Origin: Micromonospora mirobrigensis
Lineage (GTDB): Bacteria; Actinomycetota; Actinomycetes; Mycobacteriales; Micromonosporaceae
DNA: 64,000 nucleotides
Assembly: GCF_900091555.1 (NCBI RefSeq)
Contig: NZ_FMCX01000003.1
Location: 310,001 to 374,000, forward strand
Reading direction: 5' to 3'
In this document: positions 33,757 to 41,596 of the stretch, in pieces
Numbering within the stretch: position 1 is the first letter of the stretch
How the letters are laid out: each line of letters opens with the position of its first letter
Made by a program: the position numbers and the translations under genes
The notes under the pieces: model-generated
The model's input: the letters and a program-made list of their open reading frames with translations, nothing else
What the model was told of the DNA's origin: nothing
Database searches by the model: none

Positions 33757-33802
33757 ACTTACTTGCCGCCCGGCTAGTCACCTTACTAGCCGCACGGTAA
33801 GT
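33757..33802. promoter_or_regulatory. TetR operator candidate between the MFS and tetR genes
   Basis: ACTAGCCG-NN-CGG-TAAGT occurs on the plus strand at 33785-33802 and in inverted form at 33757-33778 (with a four-base insert), giving two facing copies around CACCTT. A repressor bound here would cover both divergent promoters. Confidence 0.55.
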
Positions 33803-33841
33803 TGGGGAACGACCGACCGTCAAGCGAATTGGGTGGTGTGG

Positions 33842-34495
33842 GTGAGCCAGAGCACAGGCGGCACGCGGGAACGTATCCAGGCCGTCGCGCTGGAACTCTT
33901 CACCGAGCAGGGGTACGAGAAGACCTCGCTGCGGGAGATCGCGGAGCGCCTGAACGTCACCAAGGCGGCCCTGTACTACCACTTCAAGAGCAAGGACGAG
34001 ATCGTCAGCAGCTTCGTCGAGGACCGGCTGCGCCGGATGGACGAGCTGATCGAGTGGGCGCGGTCCCAGCCGGCCACCCTGGCCACCCGCCGGATCCTGA
34101 TCAGCCGGTACGCGGACGCCATGTTCGCCACCCAGCAACCCTCGGTGATGCGCTTCTTCGAGCAGAACCAGACCGCGCTGAAGAGCCTCAGCGCCGGGCT
34201 GCAGATGCGCGACCGGATGATGAGCCTGGCCAACGAGCTGTGCCGGGGCGACGAGTCACCGGCCGCCCAGCTGCGCGCCGCGCTGACCCTCTTCGCCGTG
34301 CACAGCAGCTGGTTCGCCGTCCGCGCCCCGGACATCACCGACGACGAGCGCCGGCGGATCGCGCTGGAGGTCGCCGACGAGCTGCTCGCGAAGATCGCCT
34401 CCGAGCCGACCGTCGACCACCCCGCGCGCGGGCCGCTCACCCGGACCGGTGAGCAGCCCGGGGCCGACGGTCAGCCGAGGTCGGACGCCGCCTGA
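33842..34495 (+). CDS. TetR-family transcriptional regulator
   Basis: 217 residues. The N-terminal helix-turn-helix (TRERIQAVALELFTEQGYEK, then LREIAERLNVTKAALYYHF) covers about residues 8-53. The C-terminal domain is ligand-binding. It likely represses the divergent MFS exporter and itself. GTG 33842 is preferred for spacing to the HTH; two earlier GTGs are in frame. It ends 25 bases inside the convergent GNAT gene. Confidence 0.9.
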   Translation: MSQSTGGTRERIQAVALELFTEQGYEKTSLREIAERLNVTKAALYYHFKSKDEIVSSFVEDRLRRMDELIEWARSQPATLATRRILISRYADAMFATQQPSVMRFFEQNQTALKSLSAGLQMRDRMMSLANELCRGDESPAAQLRAALTLFAVHSSWFAVRAPDITDDERRRIALEVADELLAKIASEPTVDHPARGPLTRTGEQPGADGQPRSDAA

Positions 34496-34998
34496 GCGGT
34501 CAGCTCCCGGCGCAACCCGAGTAGCTGGATCCCGGCCGCCGGCGACCAGTCCTTCTCCGGCGTACGCACGAAGCCGAGCCGTGCGTAGAGGCGGTGCGCC
34601 CCGACGGCGTGCCCCTCGCGTACGCAGATCACCACCGCGTGGCAACCCAGCTCCGCCGCGCGGCTCAGGCAGGCCCGCGCGAGCGCCGCGCCGGCCCCCC
34701 GACCCTGCGCGGCCGGGTCGACCGCCAGCATCCGGAACTCGGCCTCGCCGGGGCCGGCCAGCTCGGCGTACGGGGTGCCGGGCAGCACGAAGGTGACCGA
34801 GCCGAGCACCTGGCCGGTGGTCCCGTCCGCCGCCACCAGCACCTCTCCGCTGGCCGCCCGGGTGGCCACGTCGGCGAGCACCGCGGCGTAGCTGTTCTCG
34901 TCCTTGAGCTGGCCGTCGGCCTCGTAGGCGGCGACCGTCAGCCGGGCCACCGCCGGAAAGTCCTCCGGCACCGCCGGACGGACGGTGAGGCCGGTCAA
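34471..34998 (-). CDS. GNAT-family N-acetyltransferase
   Basis: 175 residues. TVRPAVPEDFPAVARL at the N-terminus, the EFRMLAVDPAAQGRGAGAAL acetyl-CoA loop at about 88-107 and GAHRLYARLGFVR near 132-144 are classical. The start is a TTG overlapping the stop of the biotin carrier gene (TTGA at 34995-34998), so it is probably coupled to it. The substrate is unknown. Confidence 0.85.
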   Translation of the reverse strand: MTGLTVRPAVPEDFPAVARLTVAAYEADGQLKDENSYAAVLADVATRAASGEVLVAADGTTGQVLGSVTFVLPGTPYAELAGPGEAEFRMLAVDPAAQGRGAGAALARACLSRAAELGCHAVVICVREGHAVGAHRLYARLGFVRTPEKDWSPAAGIQLLGLRRELTAQAASDLG

Positions 34999-35210
34999 TC
35001 GATCACCGCGATGAGGTCACCGTCCTGGACCACGTCGCCCTCGTTGACGGCGAGTTGCTTGACCACGCCGTCGGACTCGGCGACGACCGGGATCTCCATC
35101 TTCATCGACTCCAGGATCACCAGCGTGTCCCCCTCGGACACGGTGTCCCCGGCCGACGCGACGACCTTCCAGACGTTCGCCACCATTTCGGCGCGGATCT
35201 CCTCGGCCAT
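34995..35210 (-). CDS. Single-domain biotin/lipoyl carrier protein (TB7.3-like)
   Basis: 71 residues, entirely one biotinyl domain. ESMKMEIPV places the biotin on Lys37. It resembles mycobacterial TB7.3 (Rv3221c), which lies next to the sigH/rshA pair there, as this gene lies next to rsrA. No carboxylase subunits are adjacent. It may serve an acyl-CoA carboxylase encoded elsewhere. The ATG at 35210 follows GGAGGG. Confidence 0.92.
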   Translation of the reverse strand: MAEEIRAEMVANVWKVVASAGDTVSEGDTLVILESMKMEIPVVAESDGVVKQLAVNEGDVVQDGDLIAVID

Positions 35211-35439
35211 CTGACGGCCCTCCCTCTCCACCGGTGTACCTGCGAACGGTATCCAATCATGGACCGGGCCCGGGTGGGAGCGGTGCGACCGGCCGGTCCG
35301 TTCCCGCCCCACCGGTCCACCAGCCGGGCGGCCCGCACTAGCATCATCGCCGTCGGCCCTCGGCGAGTCCGGGGAACGGCACGCGACCACCACCGCGCTC
35401 ACCCGCGGTCGGACCGTGACCAGCACAAGGAGGCACAGC

Positions 35440-35514
35440 ATGGCGAAGAAGGCCCGGAAGAAGAAGGCCCGGAAGAAGAGCGGCGCGAACCACGGCAAGC
35501 GCCCCAACTCCTGA
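35440..35514 (+). CDS. Ribosomal protein bL37
   Basis: 24 residues, MAKKARKKKARKKSGANHGK then RPNS. It is highly basic and ends like the 24-residue mycobacterial bL37 (ANHGKRPNA), a small 50S subunit protein found in actinobacterial ribosomes. AAGGAGG lies just upstream of the ATG and a perfect 19-bp terminator follows. It is easy to miss because of its size. It sits between the biotin carrier (divergent) and rsrA (convergent). Confidence 0.85.
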   Translation: MAKKARKKKARKKSGANHGKRPNS

Positions 35515-35567
35515 TCGGCGGCGGGCGTACCCGTCCCGACGATCAGACAGCGTGCCCTTCGGCACGG

Positions 35568-35611
35568 ACGCCGGTGGCCCGGGTCCCATTCCGGACCCGG
35601 GCCACCGGCGT
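35568..35611. terminator. Perfect 19-bp hairpin terminator
   Basis: Arms 35568-35586 and 35593-35611 are exact reverse complements with a six-base loop; the inner part is GGCCCGGGTCC. It serves bL37 on the plus strand and rsrA on the minus strand. Confidence 0.8.
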
Positions 35612-35633
35612 CGTGACGGCGTGTCGCGGTCGC

Positions 35634-35921
35634 TCAGTCGGCGAGCTCGCGGGACTCCGTGGTCTCGAAGACCACCAGCTCGGTCAGGCGGACCTTGAGC
35701 CGCTGGCGCAGCTCCTCCGGCGCGGTCTCGTTGCCACAGCAGCGGGCGACCAGCGCCCTCACCTCCTGCTCGATGCCGTACTCGCGCAGGCACGGCCCGC
35801 ACTCGTCCAGGTGGTGGCGGATCAATGTACGGCGCTCCGCACCGCACTCCAGGTCGAGGTAGAGGTAGACCTCGGCGAGCACCTCACGGCAGTCCGTCTC
35901 GTGCGGCTCTCCACAGCTCAC
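35634..35921 (-). CDS. rsrA: Zinc-binding anti-sigma factor RsrA
   Basis: 95 residues. The ZAS motif is complete: Cys11, His37, Cys41 and Cys44 (HLDECGPC), plus Cys61-Cys62, at the same residue numbers as I recall for Streptomyces RsrA. It binds zinc and holds SigR until disulfide stress forms an intramolecular disulfide, releases zinc and frees the sigma factor. The GTG at 35921 lies one base after the sigR stop codon, with GGGAGGTG inside the end of sigR. Confidence 0.95.
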   Translation of the reverse strand: MSCGEPHETDCREVLAEVYLYLDLECGAERRTLIRHHLDECGPCLREYGIEQEVRALVARCCGNETAPEELRQRLKVRLTELVVFETTESRELAD

Positions 35922-35922
35922 G

Positions 35923-36543
35923 TCACACCTCCCGACCGGCGGCGGCGGTAGAGCCCTTCGCGGACGCGGCGCTGAACCCGCGCTCCGCGGCGTAGCCCTC
36001 CAACAGCTTGCGCAGATTACGGCGACCCCGGTGCAGTCGCGACATCACGGTGCCGATGGGCGTTCCCATGATGTCGGCGACCTCCTTGTAGGAGAAGCCC
36101 TCGACGTCGGTCAGGTAGACCGCCAGGCGGAACTCCTCCGGCAACTGCTGGAGGGCCTCCTTGACGTCGCTGTCCGGGAGGCGGTCCAGCGCCTCCGTCT
36201 CGGCCGAGCGCAACCCGCTGGAGGTGTGCGACTCCGCCTCGGCGAGCTGCCAGTCGGTGATCTCCTCGGTCGGCGCCTGGATCGGCTGCCGCTGCCGCTT
36301 GCGGTAGGAGTTGATGTAGGTGTTCGTCAGGATCCGGTACAGCCAGGCCTTGAGGTTCGTGCCCTCTTCGAACTGGTGGAAGGCCGCGTACGCCTTCAGG
36401 TAGGTCTCCTGGACCAGGTCCTCGGCATCCGCCGGGTTGCGGGTCATCCGCAGCCCGGCAGCGTAGAGCTGGTCGACGAAGGGCATCGCGTCCCGCTCGA
36501 AACGGGACCTGCGCTCGTCCGTCTTCTCGGTTGTCAACCGCAC
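35923..36543 (-). CDS. sigR: Thiol-stress ECF sigma factor SigR (SigH)
   Basis: 206 residues in the short form from GTG 36543. Region 2 ([22 protein letters not shown], then [19 protein letters not shown]) and region 4 ([20 protein letters not shown] and [18 protein letters not shown]) are clear. It directs thioredoxin, mycothiol and protein-quality genes under disulfide stress. The reading frame stays open upstream to GTG 36729, adding 62 residues, behind a ribosome site GAGGGGGG and a SigR-type promoter at 36769-36795. This suggests a second, longer SigR' isoform as in Streptomyces coelicolor. Confidence 0.95.
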   Translation of the reverse strand: MRLTTEKTDERRSRFERDAMPFVDQLYAAGLRMTRNPADAEDLVQETYLKAYAAFHQFEEGTNLKAWLYRILTNTYINSYRKRQRQPIQAPTEEITDWQLAEAESHTSSGLRSAETEALDRLPDSDVKEALQQLPEEFRLAVYLTDVEGFSYKEVADIMGTPIGTVMSRLHRGRRNLRKLLEGYAAERGFSAASAKGSTAAAGREV

Positions 36544-36768
36544 ATCCCCTCGCGTCGGATGCTTTCCCGCCGAGGATACGCGTACCCGCCTGGCGGCGGA
36601 TTCACCTTCCGACTGTGTGCCGGCACTCACCGCTGAGGCCTGTGCGGGCCACTCCGGCGCGTCCAGCAGCTGCCTCAGCTGCCGCGCTCCCCGTTCGTCC
36701 CGCTCCCGGCTCCTTGTCTCGCTCGGCACCGGTCACCCCCCTCGCCAGATGTGTCGTCCGGGGGGTGC

Positions 36769-36795
36769 AACGCCCGATCACCACCCGGGCATTCC
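36769..36795 (-). promoter_or_regulatory. SigR-dependent autoregulatory promoter (sigRp2-like)
   Basis: On the minus strand GGAAT (36795-36791), 19 bases and GTT (36771-36769) match the SigR consensus GGAAT-N18/19-GTT. The predicted start is about 30 bases upstream of GTG 36729, the long-form start of sigR. The stretch 36796-37016 beyond it shows no gene or motif that I can support. Confidence 0.75.
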
Positions 36796-37016
36796 ACGGC
36801 CGCCCCGTTCCCGGCCCCGCGCCGGTGGCGACCGACGCTGGGACCAGGAAGGGCCTGGGAGGACCGGCGCCGGACACCCGAAGCGGACGACCGACACCAT
36901 CCGATGCAACGACGGGCCCGCCCGGGCGGAAACGGCACGGGCGGCGCGCCCGCTCCGTACCCGGCGCACGTCGCCGGGACCGGGGCGGTCCCGGCGGGCC
37001 GGATCCGGACCGGAGC

Positions 37017-37628
37017 TCAACCCGCGGTGAACCCCTGCCCGCGCAGCCAGTCGCGGACCACCCCGGCGGTGCCGACGGGGTCCTTGCGCAGGTCGTGCCG
37101 CTCCCCCGGCCGGGTCACCACCCGCACGGGACCGCCCGGCGTGGGCACCCCGAACGGGTCCCGGTCCCCGTTGACCACCAGGGTGGGCAGCTCGGTCAGC
37201 AGTTCGTCGGCGCGGGACCGTTCGGGCCGACCCGGCGGGTGCAGCGGGAACGCCAACGCGACGATGCCGACCGCACCGGTCAGCCGGGCGGTACGGCAGG
37301 CCACCCGGGCGCCGCTGGAACGGCCACCGACCACGAGCCGGCGCCCCGGATGCCGGGCGCGCAGCTCGGTGAGAACCGTCACCCACGCCTCGTCCAGCTG
37401 ACCCGCGGGCGCCGGTGCCCGCCGCCCGGCCACCCGGTACGGCTGGGTGACCCGGACCACGGCCAGGCCGGCCTCGACGGCGGCGTCCCGGACGGCGAGC
37501 AGGTCCGGCGCGTCCACCCCACCGCCGGCCCCGTGCCCGAGGACGAGCAGGGCGCCACCCGGAGCGTCCGGCATGTCGGTGTCGACGTGGGCCGGCCCCC
37601 GGGGCGTGTCGATCAGGTCGTGGCGCAC
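37017..37628 (-). CDS. Alpha/beta-hydrolase fold protein (dienelactone-hydrolase-like, KANL3/Tex30 type)
   Basis: 203 residues. LVLGHGAGGGVDAPDLL (about 28-44) is the oxyanion region; VVGGRSSGARVACRTA (about 101-116) holds the nucleophile Ser in G-x-S-x-G form; TLVVNGDRDPFG and GERHDLRKD supply Asp and His. It is cytosolic, as no signal is visible. Esterase activity is probable, substrate unknown. GTG 37628 is chosen because CAGAAT lies six bases ahead of it. Confidence 0.8.
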   Translation of the reverse strand: MRHDLIDTPRGPAHVDTDMPDAPGGALLVLGHGAGGGVDAPDLLAVRDAAVEAGLAVVRVTQPYRVAGRRAPAPAGQLDEAWVTVLTELRARHPGRRLVVGGRSSGARVACRTARLTGAVGIVALAFPLHPPGRPERSRADELLTELPTLVVNGDRDPFGVPTPGGPVRVVTRPGERHDLRKDPVGTAGVVRDWLRGQGFTAG

Positions 37629-37634
37629 CGGCTC

Positions 37635-37640
37635 ATTCTG
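37635..37640 (-). promoter_or_regulatory. -10 element for a leaderless hydrolase mRNA
   Basis: CAGAAT on the minus strand ends six bases before GTG 37628. Confidence 0.45.
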
Positions 37641-37765
37641 CGCAGCCGGCCACCTTCGCCGACACCGGATCCGGTCACCGGTGGTGTGCAGGGGCCCGCC
37701 CACGCCTGGGCGCCAGGTCGGGGCCTTCCTCCCGACCTGGCGCATCGTGGGGCGTCAGCCCCGGG

Positions 37766-38158
37766 TCAGCTCAGCGGCACCAGGGTGAGCAGCCGGTCCC
37801 GGACCGGTGGACCGGGCTCGTCGGCCGCGGCCGGATCGGGTTCGACCTCGCTGCGCCAGGCGACCAGCATCGCCCGGCGTTCCCGGGGGGTGGTGCCGCC
37901 CCACACCCCGTGGCAGTCACCGACCTCCAGCGCCCAGGCCAGGCATGATCCCTGGACGTCGCAACCGCCGCAGAGCGTGACGGCCGCGTCGGCCGGCTCG
38001 TTCGGCGCCGGAAAGAACGTTTCCGGGTCGACGCTGCGACAGGTTCCTCTGGTCCGCCATGCCTCGTCGTGTCGTCGCTCGCGTAGCGCCCGCAGCAGTC
38101 GCGGGTCTCGTCGTGCGGCGGCCACCTCGTGCGGCCGGGGCATACGTGCCCGTGTCAT
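37766..38158 (-). CDS. WhiB-family (Wbl) transcription regulator
   Basis: 130 residues. Cluster ligands are Cys40, Cys63, Cys66 and Cys72 (TLCGGCDVQGSC), followed by GVWGGTTPRERRAML. It differs from whiB1 at 22.7 kb by a basic 30-residue N-terminal extension and an acidic Pro-rich tail. No AT-hook (RGRPRG) is present, so it is not WhiB7. Which named Wbl class it belongs to is uncertain. Strong ribosome site GGGAGGTGGG; promoter at 38251-38280. Confidence 0.88.
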   Translation of the reverse strand: MTRARMPRPHEVAAARRDPRLLRALRERRHDEAWRTRGTCRSVDPETFFPAPNEPADAAVTLCGGCDVQGSCLAWALEVGDCHGVWGGTTPRERRAMLVAWRSEVEPDPAAADEPGPPVRDRLLTLVPLS

Positions 38159-38250
38159 CCACCCACCTCCCCCGTGGGACCGGCAAGATCAAAAAGCGAT
38201 CGATGGGTGTGATCCGCCCCGTGCGAATCGGCACCCATCACCGGCGCTGT

Positions 38251-38280
38251 GTTCTATCGCATTCACGAACGTCGGGACAA
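38251..38280 (-). promoter_or_regulatory. Promoter of the second wbl gene
   Basis: Minus strand TTGTCC (38280-38275), 18 bases, TAGAAC (38256-38251). Predicted leader of about 85 bases. The rest of 38159-38364 is featureless. Confidence 0.55.
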
Positions 38281-38364
38281 GGTTTTGTCGGATACACGGC
38301 GCAAACGCGCACGACGAATCGCCCCAACTCCCCCGAATCAGTGCGCGACAATGCGCGACCCGGA

Positions 38365-39075
38365 TCAGAAGAGCGGCATTTCCGCCGGCGCCCGGTCGCG
38401 TGGGAGCGGTACCCGCTCGATCAGGCCGGGGCCGTCGTTGCGGACGTCGCCGACCGCCGGACCCACCGGCCGGATCTCCAGCCCGGCGAGCCACTCCCGG
38501 CTCGGCGGGGTGAGCAGGGCGCCCGGGTCCGTTGCGGGCGCCAGCCAGGACGCCCACCGCTGCCGGGGCAGCAGCAGCGGCATCCGCTCGTGCACCTCGG
38601 CCAACTCCCCGGTCGCGGCCGTGGTGAGCACGCTGAAGGTGGTCAGCTCCGTGCCGTCGGGGAGGGTCCGGGGCGACCAGATGCCGGCGAGGGCGAGCAC
38701 CGAGCCGTCGGCCGGGGTGAGGTAGTACGCCTGCTTGCCGCCGGCGGTGCGCACCCACTCGTACCAGCCGTCGGCGGGGACGAGACAGCGGCGGCGGGCG
38801 AAGGACGACGCGTACGCCCGGCTGGTCGCCACGGTCTCGGCCCGCGCGTTGATCATGCGGGCGGCGCCGGCGGTGCTGGCCGCCCAGTGCGGCACCAGGC
38901 CCCAGCGGGCCAGGCCGAGCGCGCGGTGCCCGGCCGGGTCGAGGCGGACCAGCGGCACCCGGTCGGTGGGCGCGACGTTGTGGTCGGGGCCGAGCCCGCC
39001 GCCGGTCTCGTCGTACGACTCGAACAGCGCGCTCAGGTCACCCGAACTCCGGGTCGTCGCGTACCTCCCGCACAT
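38365..39075 (-). CDS. SOS response-associated peptidase (SRAP/YedK/HMCES)
   Basis: 236 residues. MCGRYA puts the catalytic Cys at position 2, exposed after Met removal; INARAET and GWYEW contain the other conserved active-site residues, and MPLLLP lies near the C-terminal third. It forms a thiazolidine crosslink with abasic sites in single-stranded DNA, protecting forks. Start 39075 is fixed by the Cys2 requirement and by TAGCGT six bases ahead. The orthologue in M. tuberculosis (Rv3226c) is likewise next to aroA. Confidence 0.93.
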   Translation of the reverse strand: MCGRYATTRSSGDLSALFESYDETGGGLGPDHNVAPTDRVPLVRLDPAGHRALGLARWGLVPHWAASTAGAARMINARAETVATSRAYASSFARRRCLVPADGWYEWVRTAGGKQAYYLTPADGSVLALAGIWSPRTLPDGTELTTFSVLTTAATGELAEVHERMPLLLPRQRWASWLAPATDPGALLTPPSREWLAGLEIRPVGPAVGDVRNDGPGLIERVPLPRDRAPAEMPLF

Positions 39076-39081
39076 GGGCAC

Positions 39082-39087
39082 ACGCTA
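39082..39087 (-). promoter_or_regulatory. -10 element for a leaderless SRAP mRNA
   Basis: Minus-strand TAGCGT lies six bases before the ATG at 39075. No LexA-type palindrome is seen. Confidence 0.55.
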
Positions 39088-39164
39088 TCCCGGCAACGCG
39101 TTTCCAGCTGTCCCGCCAACCGGGAGTACGTGCACCACCCGGCTCCGCCGGGCCTGCGACCGGG

Positions 39165-39170
39165 CAGAAT
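39165..39170 (+). promoter_or_regulatory. -10 element for a leaderless aroA mRNA
   Basis: CAGAAT ends six bases before the GTG at 39177. Confidence 0.5.
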
Positions 39171-39176
39171 GTCACC

Positions 39177-40478
39177 GTGGGAACTCAGACGGCGACCCGA
39201 CCGCCCCAGTCGTGGACCGCTCCGACCGCCTCCGACCCGGTCGCGGCGACCCTGCGGCTGCCCGGCTCCAAGTCGATGACCGCCCGCGCCCTGGTGCTCA
39301 GCGCCCTGGCCAGCGGTCCGTCGACGCTGGCCGGGCCGCTGCGCGCGCGGGACACCGAGCTGATGGCCGGTGGGCTGCGGGCGATGGGCGCCCACGTGTC
39401 CATCGCCGACGACCAGCGTTGGCTGGTCCGCCCGCACCGGCTGGTCGGCCCGGCGCACGTCGACGTCGGGCTGGCCGGCACCGTGATGCGCTTCCTGCCG
39501 CCGGTCGCCGGGCTGGCCGAGGGGCGGGTCACCTTCGACGGCGACCCGCAGGCCCGGGTCCGCCCGCTCGGCCCGCTGCTGGGCGCGCTGCGCGCCCTGG
39601 GCGTCCGCATCGACTCCGCCGGCCCGGGCAGCCTGCCGCTGGCCGTGCAGGGCGCCGGTCGGGTCGGCGGCGGCGAGGTGGTGATCGACGCCTCCGCCTC
39701 CAGCCAGCTCGTCTCCGGCCTGCTGCTCGCCGGGGCCCGCTTCGACCGGGGCGTGGTGGTCCGGCACGAGGGGCCTCCCGTGCCGTCCGCGCCGCACCTG
39801 CGGATGACCGTGCAGATGCTGCGCGCCGCGGGCGCCGCCGTGGACGACGGCACGCCGGACGTCTGGACCGTCGAGCCGGGTCCGCTCAGCGGGCGCGGCT
39901 GGGAGATCGAGCCGGACCTCTCCGGCGCGGTGCCGTTCTTCGCCGCCGCGCTGGTCACCGGCGGCGAAGTGACCCTCCAGGGCTGGCCGCGCAGCAGCAT
40001 GCAGCCGGTCGAGCAGCTGCGTTCGCTGCTGCACCGGATGGGCGGCGAGGTCACCCTGGGCACCGCCGGGCTGACCGTCCGGGGCACCGGCACGGTGCAC
40101 GGCATCGACGCGGACCTGTCGGACGTGAGCGAGCTGACCCCGGTGCTGACCGCGCTGGCGATGCTGGCCGACTCGCCGTCCCGGTTCACCGGGGTGGGCC
40201 ACATCCGGGGCCACGAGACCGACCGGCTCACCGCGCTGGCCCGGGAGTTCGCCGCGCTCGGCGCGGACGTCACCGAGTCCCCCGACGGGCTGGAGATCCG
40301 CCCCCGCCCGCTGCGCGGCGGGACGTTCCGGACGTACGCCGACCACCGGCTGGCGCACGCCGCCGCGGTGGCCGGGCTGGCCGTGCCGGGCGTCGAACTC
40401 GACGACGTCGGCTGCACCTCCAAGACCATGCCGGAGTTCCCGGCACTATGGTCGGGGATGGTGACCGGCAAGAGCTGA
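39177..40478 (+). CDS. aroA: 3-phosphoshikimate 1-carboxyvinyltransferase (EPSP synthase)
   Basis: 433 residues. LPGSKSMTARALVLSALA (Lys32 in the shikimate-phosphate site), GLAGTVMRFLPP, DASASSQLVSGLLLA, VSELTPVLTALAMLAD and HIRGHETDRLTAL are the family landmarks. Condenses shikimate-3-phosphate with phosphoenolpyruvate, the sixth step of the shikimate pathway. aroA, rsgA and hisN run in the same direction with short gaps. Confidence 0.97.
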   Translation: MGTQTATRPPQSWTAPTASDPVAATLRLPGSKSMTARALVLSALASGPSTLAGPLRARDTELMAGGLRAMGAHVSIADDQRWLVRPHRLVGPAHVDVGLAGTVMRFLPPVAGLAEGRVTFDGDPQARVRPLGPLLGALRALGVRIDSAGPGSLPLAVQGAGRVGGGEVVIDASASSQLVSGLLLAGARFDRGVVVRHEGPPVPSAPHLRMTVQMLRAAGAAVDDGTPDVWTVEPGPLSGRGWEIEPDLSGAVPFFAAALVTGGEVTLQGWPRSSMQPVEQLRSLLHRMGGEVTLGTAGLTVRGTGTVHGIDADLSDVSELTPVLTALAMLADSPSRFTGVGHIRGHETDRLTALAREFAALGADVTESPDGLEIRPRPLRGGTFRTYADHRLAHAAAVAGLAVPGVELDDVGCTSKTMPEFPALWSGMVTGKS

Positions 40479-40495
40479 CGTGCGGAGGTAACGCC

Positions 40496-41572
40496 CTGGC
40501 GACCAAGCGGCGGGAGTACGACGAGGACGACGTCCGGGTCCGGCCCGGTAGGTCGTCGCGCCCGCGTACCCGCACCCGGCCCTCGCACTCCGACGCGGTG
40601 GACGGCTTCGTGATCGCCGTCGACCGGGGCCGCTACACCTGCGTGCTGCCGGACGCCGGCCCGGACGACCCGCCGGTGACCGCGATGCGGGCCCGCGAGC
40701 TGGGCCGCAAGTCGGTGGTGGTGGGCGACCGGGTGGCCCTGGTCGGCGACACCTCCGGCGCGGCCGGGGCGCTGGCCCGGATCGTCCGGATCGCCGAGCG
40801 CCGGTCGGTGCTGCGGCGCACCGCCGACGACGACGAGTCCACCGCCGAGGGGCGGCTGGAGCGGGTGGTGGTGGCCAACGCCGACCAGCTGGTGATCGTC
40901 AGCGCGCTGGCCGACCCACCGCCGCGTACCGGGTTCATCGACCGCTGCCTGGTGGCCGCGTACGACGCGGGCATCGAGCCGCTGCTCTGCCTGACCAAGG
41001 CCGACCTGGCCGGGCCGGAGGCGGTGCTGGACTACTACACCGAGCTGGAGCTGCCGTACGTGCTGGTCCGGCCGGACTCCGACCTGGCGGCGCTGCGCGC
41101 CCTGCTGGCCGGCCGGATCTCGGTCATGGTGGGGCACTCCGGGGTGGGCAAGTCGACGCTGGTCAACCGCCTGGTGCCGGAGGCCTTCCGAGCGGTGGGC
41201 ACGGTCAGCGCGATCGGTCGCGGCCGGCACACCTCGACCAGCGCGGTGGCGCTGCCGCTGCCCGTCGAGCCGGGGGCGGCGCCGGGCTGGATCGTCGACA
41301 CCCCCGGGGTACGCAGCTTCGGGCTGGCCCACGTCTCCGCCGACAGCCTGCTGCACGGCTTCCCCGATCTGGTCGAGGGGACGGTGGACTGCCCGGCGAA
41401 CTGCCCGCACACCCCGGACGAGGCGGACTGCGGCCTGGACGCCTGGGTGGCGGCCGGCAAGGCCGACGCGCGCCGGCTGGCGTCGTACCGTCGACTCCTG
41501 GCCTCCCGCAGCGGGGAGGGCGACACCCGCGAACCGGAGCGCAACCCCGGCGACCCGCTGGCCGGTTCCTGA
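40496..41572 (+). CDS. rsgA: Ribosome small subunit-dependent GTPase A
   Basis: 358 residues. Circularly permuted GTPase: the G4 motif LTKADL comes before the P-loop GHSGVGKSTL and DTPG. An OB-fold precedes it, and the zinc finger CPANCPHTPDEADC follows. It helps mature the 30S subunit. The likely start is the CTG at 40496, seven bases after a strong GGAGG; the only other in-frame candidate is ATG 40448 inside aroA, with no ribosome site. Most homologues begin with a residue pattern like xATKRREYDEDDVRVRPG, which fits the CTG. Confidence 0.93.
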   Translation: MATKRREYDEDDVRVRPGRSSRPRTRTRPSHSDAVDGFVIAVDRGRYTCVLPDAGPDDPPVTAMRARELGRKSVVVGDRVALVGDTSGAAGALARIVRIAERRSVLRRTADDDESTAEGRLERVVVANADQLVIVSALADPPPRTGFIDRCLVAAYDAGIEPLLCLTKADLAGPEAVLDYYTELELPYVLVRPDSDLAALRALLAGRISVMVGHSGVGKSTLVNRLVPEAFRAVGTVSAIGRGRHTSTSAVALPLPVEPGAAPGWIVDTPGVRSFGLAHVSADSLLHGFPDLVEGTVDCPANCPHTPDEADCGLDAWVAAGKADARRLASYRRLLASRSGEGDTREPERNPGDPLAGS

Positions 41573-41583
41573 CCGGCGCGCAC

Positions 41584-41589
41584 TAGCGT
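41584..41589 (+). promoter_or_regulatory. -10 element for a leaderless hisN mRNA
   Basis: TAGCGT ends seven bases before the ATG at 41597, so hisN may have its own transcript although it is only 24 bases downstream of rsgA. Confidence 0.5.
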
Positions 41590-41596
41590 TTCGGGC

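Noticed and set aside
39076..39176. A LexA box controlling the SRAP gene
   Set aside because: No GAAC-N4-GTTC-type palindrome is visible between SRAP and aroA.
38735..41572. A 945-residue frame extending rsgA upstream through aroA
   Set aside because: The first part is a shadow of SRAP and aroA; RsgA begins near 40496.
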